Below, in pieces: positions 1 to 9,597 of a stretch of 64,000 nt of DNA. The notes under the pieces were generated by a model. It was not told the DNA's origin, searched no databases, and saw nothing but the letters and a program-made list of their open reading frames with translations. The position numbers and the translations under genes are program-made. Origin of the DNA: Methanobrevibacter millerae (GTDB taxonomy: Archaea > Methanobacteriota > Methanobacteria > Methanobacteriales > Methanobacteriaceae); contig SUTF01000002.1 of assembly GCA_015063005.1 (NCBI GenBank), positions 134,353 through 198,352 of the forward strand. Reading direction: 5' to 3'. Within the stretch, counting starts at the first letter, position 1, and each line of letters opens with the position of its first letter.

Positions 1-1130
1 ACATAAGTAATATTATCACCAGCATAAATCGGACCAACAGTAACCAACTCCTTAGTAACATTCAACTTAACATCAGGATTAACCGGAACATCAGGAGTCT
101 CATTAGAAACCTCAGTATCATTTTCCTTAGCAGTAACAACAACACCATTAGCAATAGTACCATTAGCAAGCACATGAACAGTCACAGTCAAAGTAACACT
201 ATCACCAGCAGCAATAGAATCAACAACCCAATCACTACCAGAATACTCTTTACCGTCTTGATCAACACAACTAACGATTTCACCACTACCTTTAACAGCA
301 TCAGTCACTTTAACACCAGTAGCCTCAGAAACACCATTATTGCTAATCACAATAACATAAGTAATATTATCACCAGCATAAATCGGACCAACAGTAACCA
401 ACTCCTTAGTAACATTCAACTTAACATCAGGCTTAGCAGTCACATTATCTGAAGAAGCATTATTATTAGAATCATCAGTATCATTCTCATTAGAACGAAC
501 AAAAGCACTATTAACAACAGTACCATTACCAATGACCTTAACAACAATAGTCAAAGTAGCATTTTCGCCTTTAGCCAAATTACCAATAAACCATGTATTA
601 TTTCCATCATTAAATTTAGTACCAACAGTAGAATTACTGTCAAGATATTTAACTAATGGAGACAATTTATCAGTCACAGTAACATTAGTAGCCATAGACG
701 GACCATTATTCACAACAACAATAGTGTAAGTAATATTCTCCCCAACATAAGAAGAATTAGAACTAACAGTCTTATTAATGCTCAAATCAACAACCGGATT
801 TGCAGTTACATTATCTGAAGAAGCATTATTATTTGAATTATCAGTGTCATTTTCATTTGCAGAAACGATTACACTATTTTCAATTATTCCTTCAGAAATA
901 ACTTTAACTTTTAATGTTAAAACTGCATCGTCACCTTTTGAAAGGTTGCCAATAAACCAAATATTTGTTGTATCATTGTAAATTCCATCACCAAATGATT
1001 CATAGAATTCAACTAATGGACTTAATTTTTCTGTAACATTTACACCAGTAGCATTAGATGGACCATTATTAGTTACAATAATAACATAAGTGACTATATC
1101 ACCAACTTCTGCTTTGGTATAATCAACAGT
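1..1130 (-). repeat. tandem DUF11 modules
   Basis: The same phrase (acataagtaatattatcacc and its variants) recurs at 1, 355, about 724 and about 1085, a spacing of 354, 369 and about 361 bases. Positions 1-80 and 355-431 are almost identical. The minus-strand translation carries the DUF11 signature (YVGENITYTIVVxNNGPSxA and ATLTIVVKV). These are in-frame protein domain repeats, so the leftmost unit is cut by the window edge. Confidence 0.85.
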
Positions 1131-4100
1131 TTTTTCAATATTTAAGTCAATTATTGGAATTACTGTGATTTTTGATTCATAAGTTGCAGAACTGTGATTG
1201 CCATCAACTTTTGTAGTAACTCTAAGAGTATAATTACCCGGATTTAAATTTGCAATACTAATATTATTTGTATTGTTTTCACCGGAAATTATGGATTTAC
1301 CATCTTTTAATACTTCAAAAGTAATGCCAGTTGCATTTTTAATTTCTGCAGATAAATTAACTGTTTGTCCATGATTAATAGTTACATTATCAACAACGAC
1401 AGCTGATTTTGCTGGAGTTACAACTACCTTACAATTATCTGTTGATGCATTGTAATTACCATCCCCTTCGTATTCACCTCTAATCAGATAAGTTCCAACA
1501 GGCAAATCATATAATGTTATGCCTCCGTTGATTTCAGATTCACCTACTTTAGTAGACTGGATATAATAGATAACTTTTCCTGTTGCATCAGTTGCATTAA
1601 CAGTAGCAGTTACATATGTAGATCCACCATATACAAAAGTATTAGGTGTAGCATTTACATCAAATCCATCATCAACTATTTTAAGAACTACAAAGTGAAT
1701 ATCCGCAGATTTAGATTCATAGTTGCTATCACCACTATAAGTAGCAATAACATAACGATTACCAGTAGGTATATCAGTAGCAACTAAACTGGAATTAATA
1801 TCTGAATGACCTATAACCTTACCATTATAGAAGTACACATATTCTACTGTTCCAGTAGCATCACCAACATCTACCCAAGCGTTTAAGGTATTATTCTGAC
1901 CATGATAAATCTTATCATAAGTTGCATTAGCAAAGAAGTTATAATCACTACATTTACTGACTTTAAATACATCATAAGCAGAATCATTGTTGTAATTTGC
2001 ATTACCTTCAAAACTTACAGTTGCATTGTAAATGTTTGCAGGTTTTTTAATGCTTTTAACACCTTCACCATCTTTAACTTCAACTTCAACAGAAGTACCG
2101 TTAATGTCCACTACATATTTACCGTCCACTTTAGAAGTAACAGTAATAGTTACATTATTCGGATAAGTTGAATCAGTCACATCAATGGATAAATTAGGAT
2201 CTGCTTTAGCTACATTAATAGAAGAGATATTTTTAACAGGATTGTGATTACCATCAACAACAGTAACTAAATTAACTGTATAATTTCCAGCATTCAATCC
2301 GGAAACGCTAATTACCTTACCCGAAATAACATCACTTTTAACAATTCCTGACCCATTGACAATCTCATATTTAACACCAGATGCATTAACATAAGAAACA
2401 TCAATAGTAATAGGATCGCCATAAGTTACACTAACATTATTCGCTTTTACAGTAGAATTTGCTTTAGTTACAGCAATATTTCCTCTGCCTGCAGTAGCAA
2501 TATGATTATCATCAACATTAGTTGTTACATCAATTGTATAGTTACCTACAACCAAGCCTGAAATAGTTATTGAATTACCATTAATTTTAGTTTTAGGAGT
2601 GATAACATTTCCATTTTCATCCCTAACAGTAACTTTAACATCACCAGTTGAATTAACAGTTGTTACATTTATGATTACATCATTTCCATAGACTTCAGAT
2701 ACATTAGGAACATTGACTGATGAATTAGCGGCATTAACAACAATTTTAGCTTCTCCTGTGTATTCATTATAGTTATCATTAACAACAGTAGTAACTTTGA
2801 TTGTATAATTACCTGCATTTAATCCTTCAATATTAAGTGAATCTGTAATGTATCCATTATCTACTACATGATTGTTTTCATCATAAATTTCATAATAGCC
2901 TGAAGTTGCATTAGTAAGAACAACACTGACTTTTGCGGCATCACCATATTCAATAGTATCTCCAGTAACATCAACAGTAGAATTTGCTTCAGTTACTTTA
3001 ATTTTTGAAGTGGATTGGCTTGATTTATGGTTTTTATCGACATTAGTAGTTAACCTTAATGTGTACTCTCCAACATTCAAATCAGAGATACTTAAAACAT
3101 CTGAATCAATGACACCTGTTTTAAATACACCACTACCATTAATAAGTTCATATTTAATGCTTGTAGCATTATCTGAAGTAACATTTACTTTTACAATATT
3201 TCCGTAAACTTCAGTTACATCTTTTGAACTTACACTGGATCCTGCAGGTGTAACTTTAATAGATGAAGTATTAGTCACAGACTTATGATTACCATCAACC
3301 AAAGTAGTAACCTCTAAAGTGTATTCACCAACATCCAAACCACCAATAGTAATAGAATCACCATCAACAACAACATCAGCAGAAACAACACTAGAACCAT
3401 TCAAAACACGAACACTAACACCAGTAGCATTCACAGTACCAACACTCAAAGTATAACTAGAATGATAAACCTTCTCAACATCAGGAACAACCACAACAGA
3501 ACCAGCAGGAGTAACCTTAACAGAAGAAGTATTAGTCACAGACTTATGATTACCATCAACCAAAGTAGTAACCTCTAAAGTGTATTCACCAACATCCAAA
3601 CCACCAATAGTAATAGAATCACCATCAACAACAACATCAGCAGAAACAACACTAGAACCATTCAAAACACGAACACTAACACCAGTAGCATTCACAGTAC
3701 CAACACTCAAAGTATAACTAGAATGATAAACCTTCTCAACATCAGGAACAACCACAACAGAACCAGCAGGAGTAACCTTAACAGAAGAAGTATTAGTCAC
3801 AGACTTATGATTACCATCAACCAAAGTAGTAACCTCTAAAGTGTATTCACCAACATCCAAACCACCAATAGTAATAGAATCACCATCAACAACAACATCA
3901 GCAGAAACAACACTAGAACCATTCAAAACACGAACACTAACACCAGTAGCATTCACAGTACCAACACTCAAAGTATAACTAGAATGATAAACCTTCTCAA
4001 CATCAGGAACAACCACAACAGAACCAGCAGGAGTAACCTTAACAGAAGAAGTATTAGTCACAGACTTATGATTACCATCAACCAAAGTAGTAACCTCTAA

Positions 4101-7100
4101 AGTGTATTCACCAACATCCAAACCACCAATAGTAATAGAATCACCATCAACAACAACATCAGCAGAAACAACACTAGAACCATTCAAAACACGAACACTA
4201 ACACCAGTAGCATTCACAGTACCAACACTCAAAGTATAACTAGAATGATAAACCTTCTCAACATCAGGAACAACCACAACAGAACCAGCAGGAGTAACCT
4301 TAACAGAAGAAGTATTAGTCACAGACTTATGATTACCATCAACCAAAGTAGTAACCTCTAAAGTGTATTCACCAACATCCAAACCACCAATAGTAATAGA
4401 ATCACCATCAACAACAACATCAGCAGAAACAACACTAGAACCATTCAAAACACGAACACTAACACCAGTAGCATTCACAGTACCAACACTCAAAGTATAA
4501 CTAGAATGATAAACCTTCTCAACATCAGGAACAACCACAACAGAACCAGCAGGAGTTACAACTACCTTACAATTATCTGTTGATGCATTGTAATTGTCAT
4601 CCCCTTCGTATTCACCTCTAATCAGATAAGTTCCAACAGGCAAATCATATAATGTTATGCCTCCGTTGATTTCAGATTCACCTACTTTAGTAGACTGGAT
4701 ATAATAGATAACTTTTCCTGTTGCATCAGTTGCATTAACAGTAGCAGTTACATATGTAGATCCACCATATACAAAAGTATTAGGTGTAGCATTTACATCA
4801 AATCCATCATCAACTATTTTAAGAACTACAAAGTGAATATCCGCAGATTTAGATTCATAGTTGCTATCACCACTATAAGTAGCAATAACATAACGATTAC
4901 CGGTAGGTATATCAGTAGCAACTAAACTGGAATTAATATCTGAGTGACCTATAACTTGACCATTATAGAAGTACACATATTCTACGGTTCCAGTAGCATC
5001 ACCAACATCTACCCAAGCGTTTAAGGTATTATTCTGACCATGATAAATAACATCATAAGTTGCATTAGCAAAGAAATTGTAATCACTGCATTTACTGACT
5101 TTAAATACATCGAATGCACTAGCTGCAGTATAATTTTTATTTCCAGCAAAACTTACAGTAGCATTATAAGTATCTGCAGGCAATTTTACAGTATTTGTTC
5201 CGACACCATCTTTAACTGTCACATCAACTTTTGTTCCGTTGATATCTACAGTATATGTACCATCGACTTCGCTTGTTACCTTAACGGTAGCAGCATTAGG
5301 ATAGGTAGTGTCAGCTACATCAACTTTCAAATTAGGATCTTTAGGATTAACAGTAATTATTTTACTTGTTTTAGTGGAATTATAATTCTTATCACCATTA
5401 TATACTGCAGTGATATTATATTGTCCACCAGCTAAGATTCCTAAATCCAACTTTTGACCAATGTCTAAAGTATCTAATTTTTTGCCATCAATGTAATATG
5501 TTATATTACCAGTTGCATCACTAGCTACAGGAGTAGCAATGACTGCATCGCTTTGACCATATGTGAGAGTTTCCAAATCGGCAACTAAATCCAATTCAGT
5601 TTCTCCTTTAAATACAGTAAATTCAGATTCATTTTTAACATAATTGTGAGTGGAATTTCCATTAAACTCAACAAGTACATCATATGTGTCTGCATCCAAT
5701 TTGTCAACAGTAAATGAACCTGTACCATCGACTACATTAACAGAATATTTCTTATTGTTAATAGTTACAATATAATTTCCATCAACGTTAGCTGTAACAA
5801 CACCATTGGAAACATTAGGATATGTAACATCAATAGCATTTACTTTAACATTAATGTCAGCTTTGACAACATTCACAATAACTTCATTACTTTCACTCGG
5901 ACCATATACATTATTACCATCATATGTGGCAGTTAATACATATTTTCCTGGAGCCCATTTCTGAACTACATTACCATTTGCATAGAAGTTTTCAATTCCA
6001 GAATCACTTCCATTTATCAATAAACGAACAGCACCACTTGCATCATTTGGAGTAATGACATTTGCAATATTAATATCCTTACCATAAGCGATTGTCAAAT
6101 CTGTAACTCCATTAGCTGTTAAGGAAATTTGACTTTTTGCTAAAACTTCCAAACCAGGAGTTGTAGATGAATCACTTTCCATATATTTTTCAGTTCCCTT
6201 GTAATTAGCAGTGAATACATAGTCACCATCTTCAGCCGGTGTGAATTCATATGAATCCCCTGCATTTACAGTTGCTATAAGCTTGCCGTTAGCAAAGATT
6301 TCAACTTCACCATCACCAACAACATTTGTTCCATCTCTTACACTAGTAGATATAGTAACCTTTTCATCCAAAACAATTCTTGATTTATCTAAAGAGATAG
6401 TTGTTTGAGTAGGTATCTTATTGACCATTACCCATAGCATTACAGTTTCAGATGAATAATAATCATTAGCATTATATGTTGCATATATTGTACGATTACC
6501 AGATAACAATGGAGTATAATCAAAACTTACACCAGTTGCATATGTCTGAGTAGGAGTCCCATCATCAAATACATATGTTACAGTTGAAGTGGAATTTGTA
6601 CCGGAAACTGAACTGATGACATGAGTAGACTCATCATAATAAATAGTATCTGGACTTAAACTAGCAGCGAAACTTACATCACCTTTATATATATTGAAAG
6701 TAGTTGATGCACTAGCAGCTGCCCATTCACTATTACCACCAAATGATACTGATGCATCATAATTTAATTTAGGTGGAAGTAAATCAACATTAATAGTTCT
6801 ACTAGTCTGACTAGATGAAAATGTAAGTGAATATGATTTTCCATTAATCACTACTGAGTAAGTACCAGGGGCATTTGTAGTAACAGTAGCCACTGCCCTA
6901 CTAGGGTATGTTACACTAGTAACACTAATACCTACAGTAGGTGTCTTAGGGTTAACTTTCAAGTTTACATCATTGGATGTGCATGGCTGATACAAATTAG
7001 ATACATCACTAGTATCAGGAGCATATTCAGCATAAAACGTATAGTCCCCACTACTTGTAGGAGTATAATCCAAATAGCTATTAGGTGCACTGGTTCCAAT

Positions 7101-7991
7101 TTTAGTACCATCAGAAAGATAATAATTGACAGTACCGACAGTTACAGCACTGCCAGAAGTAATTCCAACCACATTAGGTGTTAATCTAACATTATCACCG
7201 ACTGTGATAGTATTCTTATTAATAGCTAATGAGATTGAGCTTTTATGATATACATAAAACTCAGAGATAGTTGCATGACTAGAACCCTGAGGGTTTATAT
7301 CAAGTCCACTTGCAGCACTAGGATTGTCAATAGTATATGTAAAATACTGTCCATTATCATGAGGAGTCATCTGATATGTTGTACCACCGACAGTAATTTT
7401 AATTGTCTTAAAAGAGTTTTCAACATCGATGATGATTGTAACAGGACTACCTTCAACTGGATATAATGGAGCCCAGTAAACATGAACACCTTGTGATCCA
7501 CCACCAGAGTAAGTATTACCACGACTTACTTCCGGATAAGTTTCAAGCAATGTTCTAACTGTATCATGGAACGGTTCCAAATCATAGGTATGAGTGTAAG
7601 TTAAAACATCATCATTGTTAGTTATACCTAAAATTTCATCAAATACAATTGAATTTTGGTTAACGTAATATTCAGAAAGCTTTAAATTAGAGTTAAAAGA
7701 TAATTCTTCTTGTGGATTAATTAAAGAGTTTTGTTCATTGGCGGATGACGCATCACTCCTGTCCACACACTCATTTTTTGTTGTACCTAAATCAGAATCA
7801 TTATTATACGAAATTTCATCAATCCGAGAACTTAATGTGTCTTGTGAAATATCAATACTGGGCTGACTATCAGACGTACTAATTTGATGTGTTAACACCG
7901 AATTATCCACATCTTGAGCATAAATCAACCCCGAACCAGATAATATGAAAATTAGACTAAGTAGAATCAATAATAGCTTACCTTTTTTGAT
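1..7991 (-). CDS. giant adhesin-like surface protein, Ig-like and DUF11 repeats (3' end outside window)
   Basis: Reading the minus strand, one frame stays open from about 7991 to the left edge, giving at least 2663 codons with no stop. It opens with a Lys-rich start and a hydrophobic signal peptide ending near SGLIYAQD, followed by a Ser/Asn-rich linker and then many bacterial Ig-like modules (YxGDxNYxxSTxxxxITV type, and an 87-residue GLDVGEYTLEV type), and finally at least three DUF11 modules of about 118-123 residues near the left edge. It is presumably secreted and displayed on the cell surface; the anchor must lie outside the window. The strong GGAGGTG ribosome site at 7996-8002 is followed not by ATG but by ATC (7989-7991), so the start is uncertain; TTG at 7970 is the nearest conventional alternative. 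Function as an adhesin is inferred from architecture only. Confidence 0.88.
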   Translation of the reverse strand, partial: MKKGKLLLILLSLIFILSGSGLIYAQDVDNSVLTHQISTSDSQPSIDISQDTLSSRIDEISYNNDSDLGTTKNECVDRSDASSANEQNSLINPQEELSFNSNLKLSEYYVNQNSIVFDEILGITNNDDVLTYTHTYDLEPFHDTVRTLLETYPEVSRGNTYSGGGSQGVHVYWAPLYPVEGSPVTIIIDVENSFKTIKITVGGTTYQMTPHDNGQYFTYTIDNPSAASGLDINPQGSSHATISEFYVYHKSSISLAINKNTITVGDNVRLTPNVVGITSGSAVTVGTVNYYLSDGTKIGTSAPNSYLDYTPTSSGDYTFYAEYAPDTSDVSNLYQPCTSNDVNLKVNPKTPTVGISVTSVTYPSRAVATVTTNAPGTYSVVINGKSYSLTFSSSQTSRTINVDLLPPKLNYDASVSFGGNSEWAAASASTTFNIYKGDVSFAASLSPDTIYYDESTHVISSVSGTNSTSTVTYVFDDGTPTQTYATGVSFDYTPLLSGNRTIYATYNANDYYSSETVMLWVMVNKIPTQTTISLDKSRIVLDEKVTISTSVRDGTNVVGDGEVEIFANGKLIATVNAGDSYEFTPAEDGDYVFTANYKGTEKYMESDSSTTPGLEVLAKSQISLTANGVTDLTIAYGKDINIANVITPNDASGAVRLLINGSDSGIENFYANGNVVQKWAPGKYVLTATYDGNNVYGPSESNEVIVNVVKADINVKVNAIDVTYPNVSNGVVTANVDGNYIVTINNKKYSVNVVDGTGSFTVDKLDADTYDVLVEFNGNSTHNYVKNESEFTVFKGETELDLVADLETLTYGQSDAVIATPVASDATGNITYYIDGKKLDTLDIGQKLDLGILAGGQYNITAVYNGDKNYNSTKTSKIITVNPKDPNLKVDVADTTYPNAATVKVTSEVDGTYTVDINGTKVDVTVKDGVGTNTVKLPADTYNATVSFAGNKNYTAASAFDVFKVSKCSDYNFFANATYDVIYHGQNNTLNAWVDVGDATGTVEYVYFYNGQVIGHSDINSSLVATDIPTGNRYVIATYSGDSNYESKSADIHFVVLKIVDDGFDVNATPNTFVYGGSTYVTATVNATDATGKVIYYIQSTKVGESEINGGITLYDLPVGTYLIRGEYEGDDNYNASTDNCKVVVTPAGSVVVVPDVEKVYHSSYTLSVGTVNATGVSVRVLNGSSVVSADVVVDGDSITIGGLDVGEYTLEVTTLVDGNHKSVTNTSSVKVTPAGSVVVVPDVEKVYHSSYTLSVGTVNATGVSVRVLNGSSVVSADVVVDGDSITIGGLDVGEYTLEVTTLVDGNHKSVTNTSSVKVTPAGSVVVVPDVEKVYHSSYTLSVGTVNATGVSVRVLNGSSVVSADVVVDGDSITIGGLDVGEYTLEVTTLVDGNHKSVTNTSSVKVTPAGSVVVVPDVEKVYHSSYTLSVGTVNATGVSVRVLNGSSVVSADVVVDGDSITIGGLDVGEYTLEVTTLVDGNHKSVTNTSSVKVTPAGSVVVVPDVEKVYHSSYTLSVGTVNATGVSVRVLNGSSVVSADVVVDGDSITIGGLDVGEYTLEVTTLVDGNHKSVTNTSSIKVTPAGSSVSSKDVTEVYGNIVKVNVTSDNATSIKYELINGSGVFKTGVIDSDVLSISDLNVGEYTLRLTTNVDKNHKSSQSTSKIKVTEANSTVDVTGDTIEYGDAAKVSVVLTNATSGYYEIYDENNHVVDNGYITDSLNIEGLNAGNYTIKVTTVVNDNYNEYTGEAKIVVNAANSSVNVPNVSEVYGNDVIINVTTVNSTGDVKVTVRDENGNVITPKTKINGNSITISGLVVGNYTIDVTTNVDDNHIATAGRGNIAVTKANSTVKANNVSVTYGDPITIDVSYVNASGVKYEIVNGSGIVKSDVISGKVISVSGLNAGNYTVNLVTVVDGNHNPVKNISSINVAKADPNLSIDVTDSTYPNNVTITVTSKVDGKYVVDINGTSVEVEVKDGEGVKSIKKPANIYNATVSFEGNANYNNDSAYDVFKVSKCSDYNFFANATYDKIYHGQNNTLNAWVDVGDATGTVEYVYFYNGKVIGHSDINSSLVATDIPTGNRYVIATYSGDSNYESKSADIHFVVLKIVDDGFDVNATPNTFVYGGSTYVTATVNATDATGKVIYYIQSTKVGESEINGGITLYDLPVGTYLIRGEYEGDGNYNASTDNCKVVVTPAKSAVVVDNVTINHGQTVNLSAEIKNATGITFEVLKDGKSIISGENNTNNISIANLNPGNYTLRVTTKVDGNHSSATYESKITVIPIIDLNIEKTVDYTKAEVGDIVTYVIIVTNNGPSNATGVNVTEKLSPLVEFYESFGDGIYNDTTNIWFIGNLSKGDDAVLTLKVKVISEGIIENSVIVSANENDTDNSNNNASSDNVTANPVVDLSINKTVSSNSSYVGENITYTIVVVNNGPSMATNVTVTDKLSPLVKYLDSNSTVGTKFNDGNNTWFIGNLAKGENATLTIVVKVIGNGTVVNSAFVRSNENDTDDSNNNASSDNVTAKPDVKLNVTKELVTVGPIYAGDNITYVIVISNNGVSEATGVKVTDAVKGSGEIVSCVDQDGKEYSGSDWVVDSIAAGDSVTLTVTVHVLANGTIANGVVVTAKENDTEVSNETPDVPVNPDVKLNVTKELVTVGPIYAGDNITY
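1414..1973 (-). repeat. 560-bp in-gene duplication, copy A
   Basis: This stretch is almost base-for-base the same as 4552-5111, offset by exactly 3138 bases (1046 codons, so in frame). It encodes two Ig-like modules including DATGKVIYYIQ and DATGTVEYVYFYNG. Only scattered substitutions separate the copies, which implies recent duplication or gene conversion. Confidence 0.9.
3271..4555 (-). repeat. five near-identical 261-bp tandem repeats
   Basis: The phrase ttagtcacagacttatgatt begins at 3271, 3532, 3793, 4054 and 4315, an exact 261-base period (87 codons). Copies two to five look identical and copy one differs only at its outer edge. Each encodes one Ig-like module ending in GLDVGEYTLEVTTLVDGNHK. 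Less similar versions of the same module occupy about 2220-3270 and 1140-1413. Copy number is likely to vary between strains and could be mis-assembled from short reads. Confidence 0.95.
4552..5111 (-). repeat. 560-bp in-gene duplication, copy B
   Basis: Partner of 1414-1973. It directly abuts the last 261-bp repeat, so the tandem array lies between the two copies, together with the divergent modules at about 2000-3270. Confidence 0.9.
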
Positions 7992-8067
7992 ATTTTCACC
8001 TCCCTTTACAATCAATTATTAAAAAATAGATAAATGAAACACATAAAAATCATTTATCTGTATAATA

Positions 8068-8111
8068 TTTAGGTAAACTAAAATATATAAATGTTTAGGT
8101 ATGCCTAAACA
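8068..8111 (-). promoter_or_regulatory. adhesin promoter: TATA box between two DtxR-like operator palindromes
   Basis: Two related palindromes, atttaggtaaactaaaat (8068-8085) and TGTTTAGGTATGCCTAAACA (8092-8111), flank an AT-rich TATA-like element (about 8082-8092) facing the adhesin start about 90 bases away. The TTAGGT...ACCTAA core matches the general form of DtxR/IdeR operators and resembles the site in front of the DtxR-family gene at 25632. Metal-dependent repression by TATA occlusion is an inference. Confidence 0.55.
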
Positions 8112-8192
8112 ATTTTATAAAAAGCGAACGAAAATGACAACGAAAAATAGAAAAAACAATAAAAAAATAAGTAAAAAAAATTAAATGAAATA

Positions 8193-9002
8193 TTATAATT
8201 TATTAGGAACTTTCAAATGGTCTGGAAGTGGCTTGATTCTTGCAGGAGTACCTATAGCTAAGTAAAATGGTGGTACACTGTGAATAACAATAGCTCCTGC
8301 AGCTACGATTGATCCTTCACCAACCTCAACATTGGAAAGAAAAGTTGTGTTTCCACCTATTGAAGCTCCTCTTCTTATTCTTGGACCCTGAAGCTCATAG
8401 TTTATACGCACAGGATATTTGTCATTTGTAAAACAGGCGCAAGGACCTATAAACACATTATCTTCAATGACGGAGTTTGTCGGAATGTATACGTTGGACT
8501 GAATGCTTACGTCGTTTCCAATGATGACATCACCTTCAATCACAGTGTTTGTTCCAATCAATACGTCATCACCGATGTTGGTATTTTCCCTGATTACGAC
8601 ATTGTGGCCTGTTCTGAAATTGTCACCTATGACAACGTCATTATATATTATTGAGTTTGATCTTATGGTATAATTGTTACCGATGACCGGCGGCTTTGAG
8701 CTTGGAGAGTATTCAACACCAAACTGGATATTGTCTTTAGGATTGAACTGCAAAGGAGAACTTGGCTGAGGTCTTTCATCAGCAGCCAAGGTGTCATATT
8801 CATCACGCATTTCCACTGGAGGAATCTCCCTTCCTATAACCTGCGGCCTTTCGATATAGCTTGCAGGCTCCTGGCGATAAACGGGCCTTTGCTGAGGCTG
8901 CCTTTCAGTCAGTCTTGAATAGTCGAATTCATAGTCTTCAGGAATGCGATTATTCCTCTTTTGTGGCTGCCTATCCTCAAGTGATGATGAAAATCTTACC
9001 AT
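8193..9002 (-). CDS. hexapeptide-repeat (left-handed beta-helix) acyltransferase-like protein
   Basis: 269 residues. About residues 100-260 are hexapeptide repeats ([47 protein letters not shown]) ending with the typical cap [30 protein letters not shown], as in sugar O-acetyltransferases and WbbJ-like enzymes. The first 100 residues are an unusual Pro/Gln/Arg-rich, probably disordered extension. The substrate cannot be read from sequence; envelope or exopolysaccharide sugar modification is plausible. It lies upstream of the giant adhesin on the same strand but is separated from it by that gene's own promoter. Confidence 0.8.
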   Translation of the reverse strand: MVRFSSSLEDRQPQKRNNRIPEDYEFDYSRLTERQPQQRPVYRQEPASYIERPQVIGREIPPVEMRDEYDTLAADERPQPSSPLQFNPKDNIQFGVEYSPSSKPPVIGNNYTIRSNSIIYNDVVIGDNFRTGHNVVIRENTNIGDDVLIGTNTVIEGDVIIGNDVSIQSNVYIPTNSVIEDNVFIGPCACFTNDKYPVRINYELQGPRIRRGASIGGNTTFLSNVEVGEGSIVAAGAIVIHSVPPFYLAIGTPARIKPLPDHLKVPNKL

Positions 9003-9117
9003 AATATCGAACCCTTAGTTAATTAAATTAAATAAATAGATATTTTAATTTATATTATTCATTGATATATATAGTAATTGGTTAATTTTTAATAATTTGA
9101 ATAAAATATTATATAAT

Positions 9118-9528
9118 ATGAAAGTTGCAATAAGATACTATACAAAAACTGGAAACACCAAAAAGCTTGCAGAAGCACTTTCCAGTGCAATCGGCGTTGA
9201 AGCATTGACTGTTGACAGTCCATTGACCGAAGATGTCGACATATTATTCTTAGGTAGCGCAGTATATGCAGCAGGTGTTGATTCCAAGATCAAAGAGTTT
9301 ATACAAAATATAAATGTAAATGTTGGAAAAATCGTGAATTTCAGCAGTGCCGCACTGATAGAATCCACATACAAACAAGTTAAAAAAATAGCTGAAGACA
9401 ACAACATCACCATGGCTGAAGAGGAGTTCCACTGCAGAGGAGCATTCAAATTTGTCCACAGAGGCCATCCAAACGACGAAGACATCAATAATCTAGTAAA
9501 CTTCGGAAAAAAGATAGTTGCACCATAA
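9118..9528 (+). CDS. flavodoxin-like protein
   Basis: 136 residues from ATG 9118. The N-terminus MKVAIRYYTKTGNTKKLAEAL is the flavodoxin first strand and FMN phosphate-binding loop (T-x-T-G-N-T), and LFLGSAVYAAGVD is the second conserved segment. It is probably an FMN electron carrier; the redox partner is unknown. A TTG further upstream at 9097 is in frame, but ATG 9118 begins exactly at the family's usual N-terminus. No clear ribosome site precedes it, so it may be leaderless. It is divergent from the hexapeptide transferase. Confidence 0.8.
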   Translation: MKVAIRYYTKTGNTKKLAEALSSAIGVEALTVDSPLTEDVDILFLGSAVYAAGVDSKIKEFIQNINVNVGKIVNFSSAALIESTYKQVKKIAEDNNITMAEEEFHCRGAFKFVHRGHPNDEDINNLVNFGKKIVAP

Positions 9529-9597
9529 TACCCCTTACATAGTGACAAAATCTTTAAATAATCTTTAAGCTAAACTAATATTAACGAAGGTGAAAAT

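Noticed and set aside
3271..4555. Direct repeats considered as a CRISPR array
   Set aside because: The 261-base period is uninterrupted, in frame and fully coding; there are no short repeats with unique spacers.
174..7466. Several plus-strand open frames of 60-130 codons opposite the giant adhesin
   Set aside because: They run antisense to the repeat-rich adhesin, are poor in normal protein composition (rich in Asn/Thr/Ser/Ile), and exist because the sense strand has few codons that read as stops on the other strand.
9138..9548. 136-codon minus-strand frame opposite the flavodoxin
   Set aside because: The flavodoxin frame has clear family motifs and the opposite frame has none.
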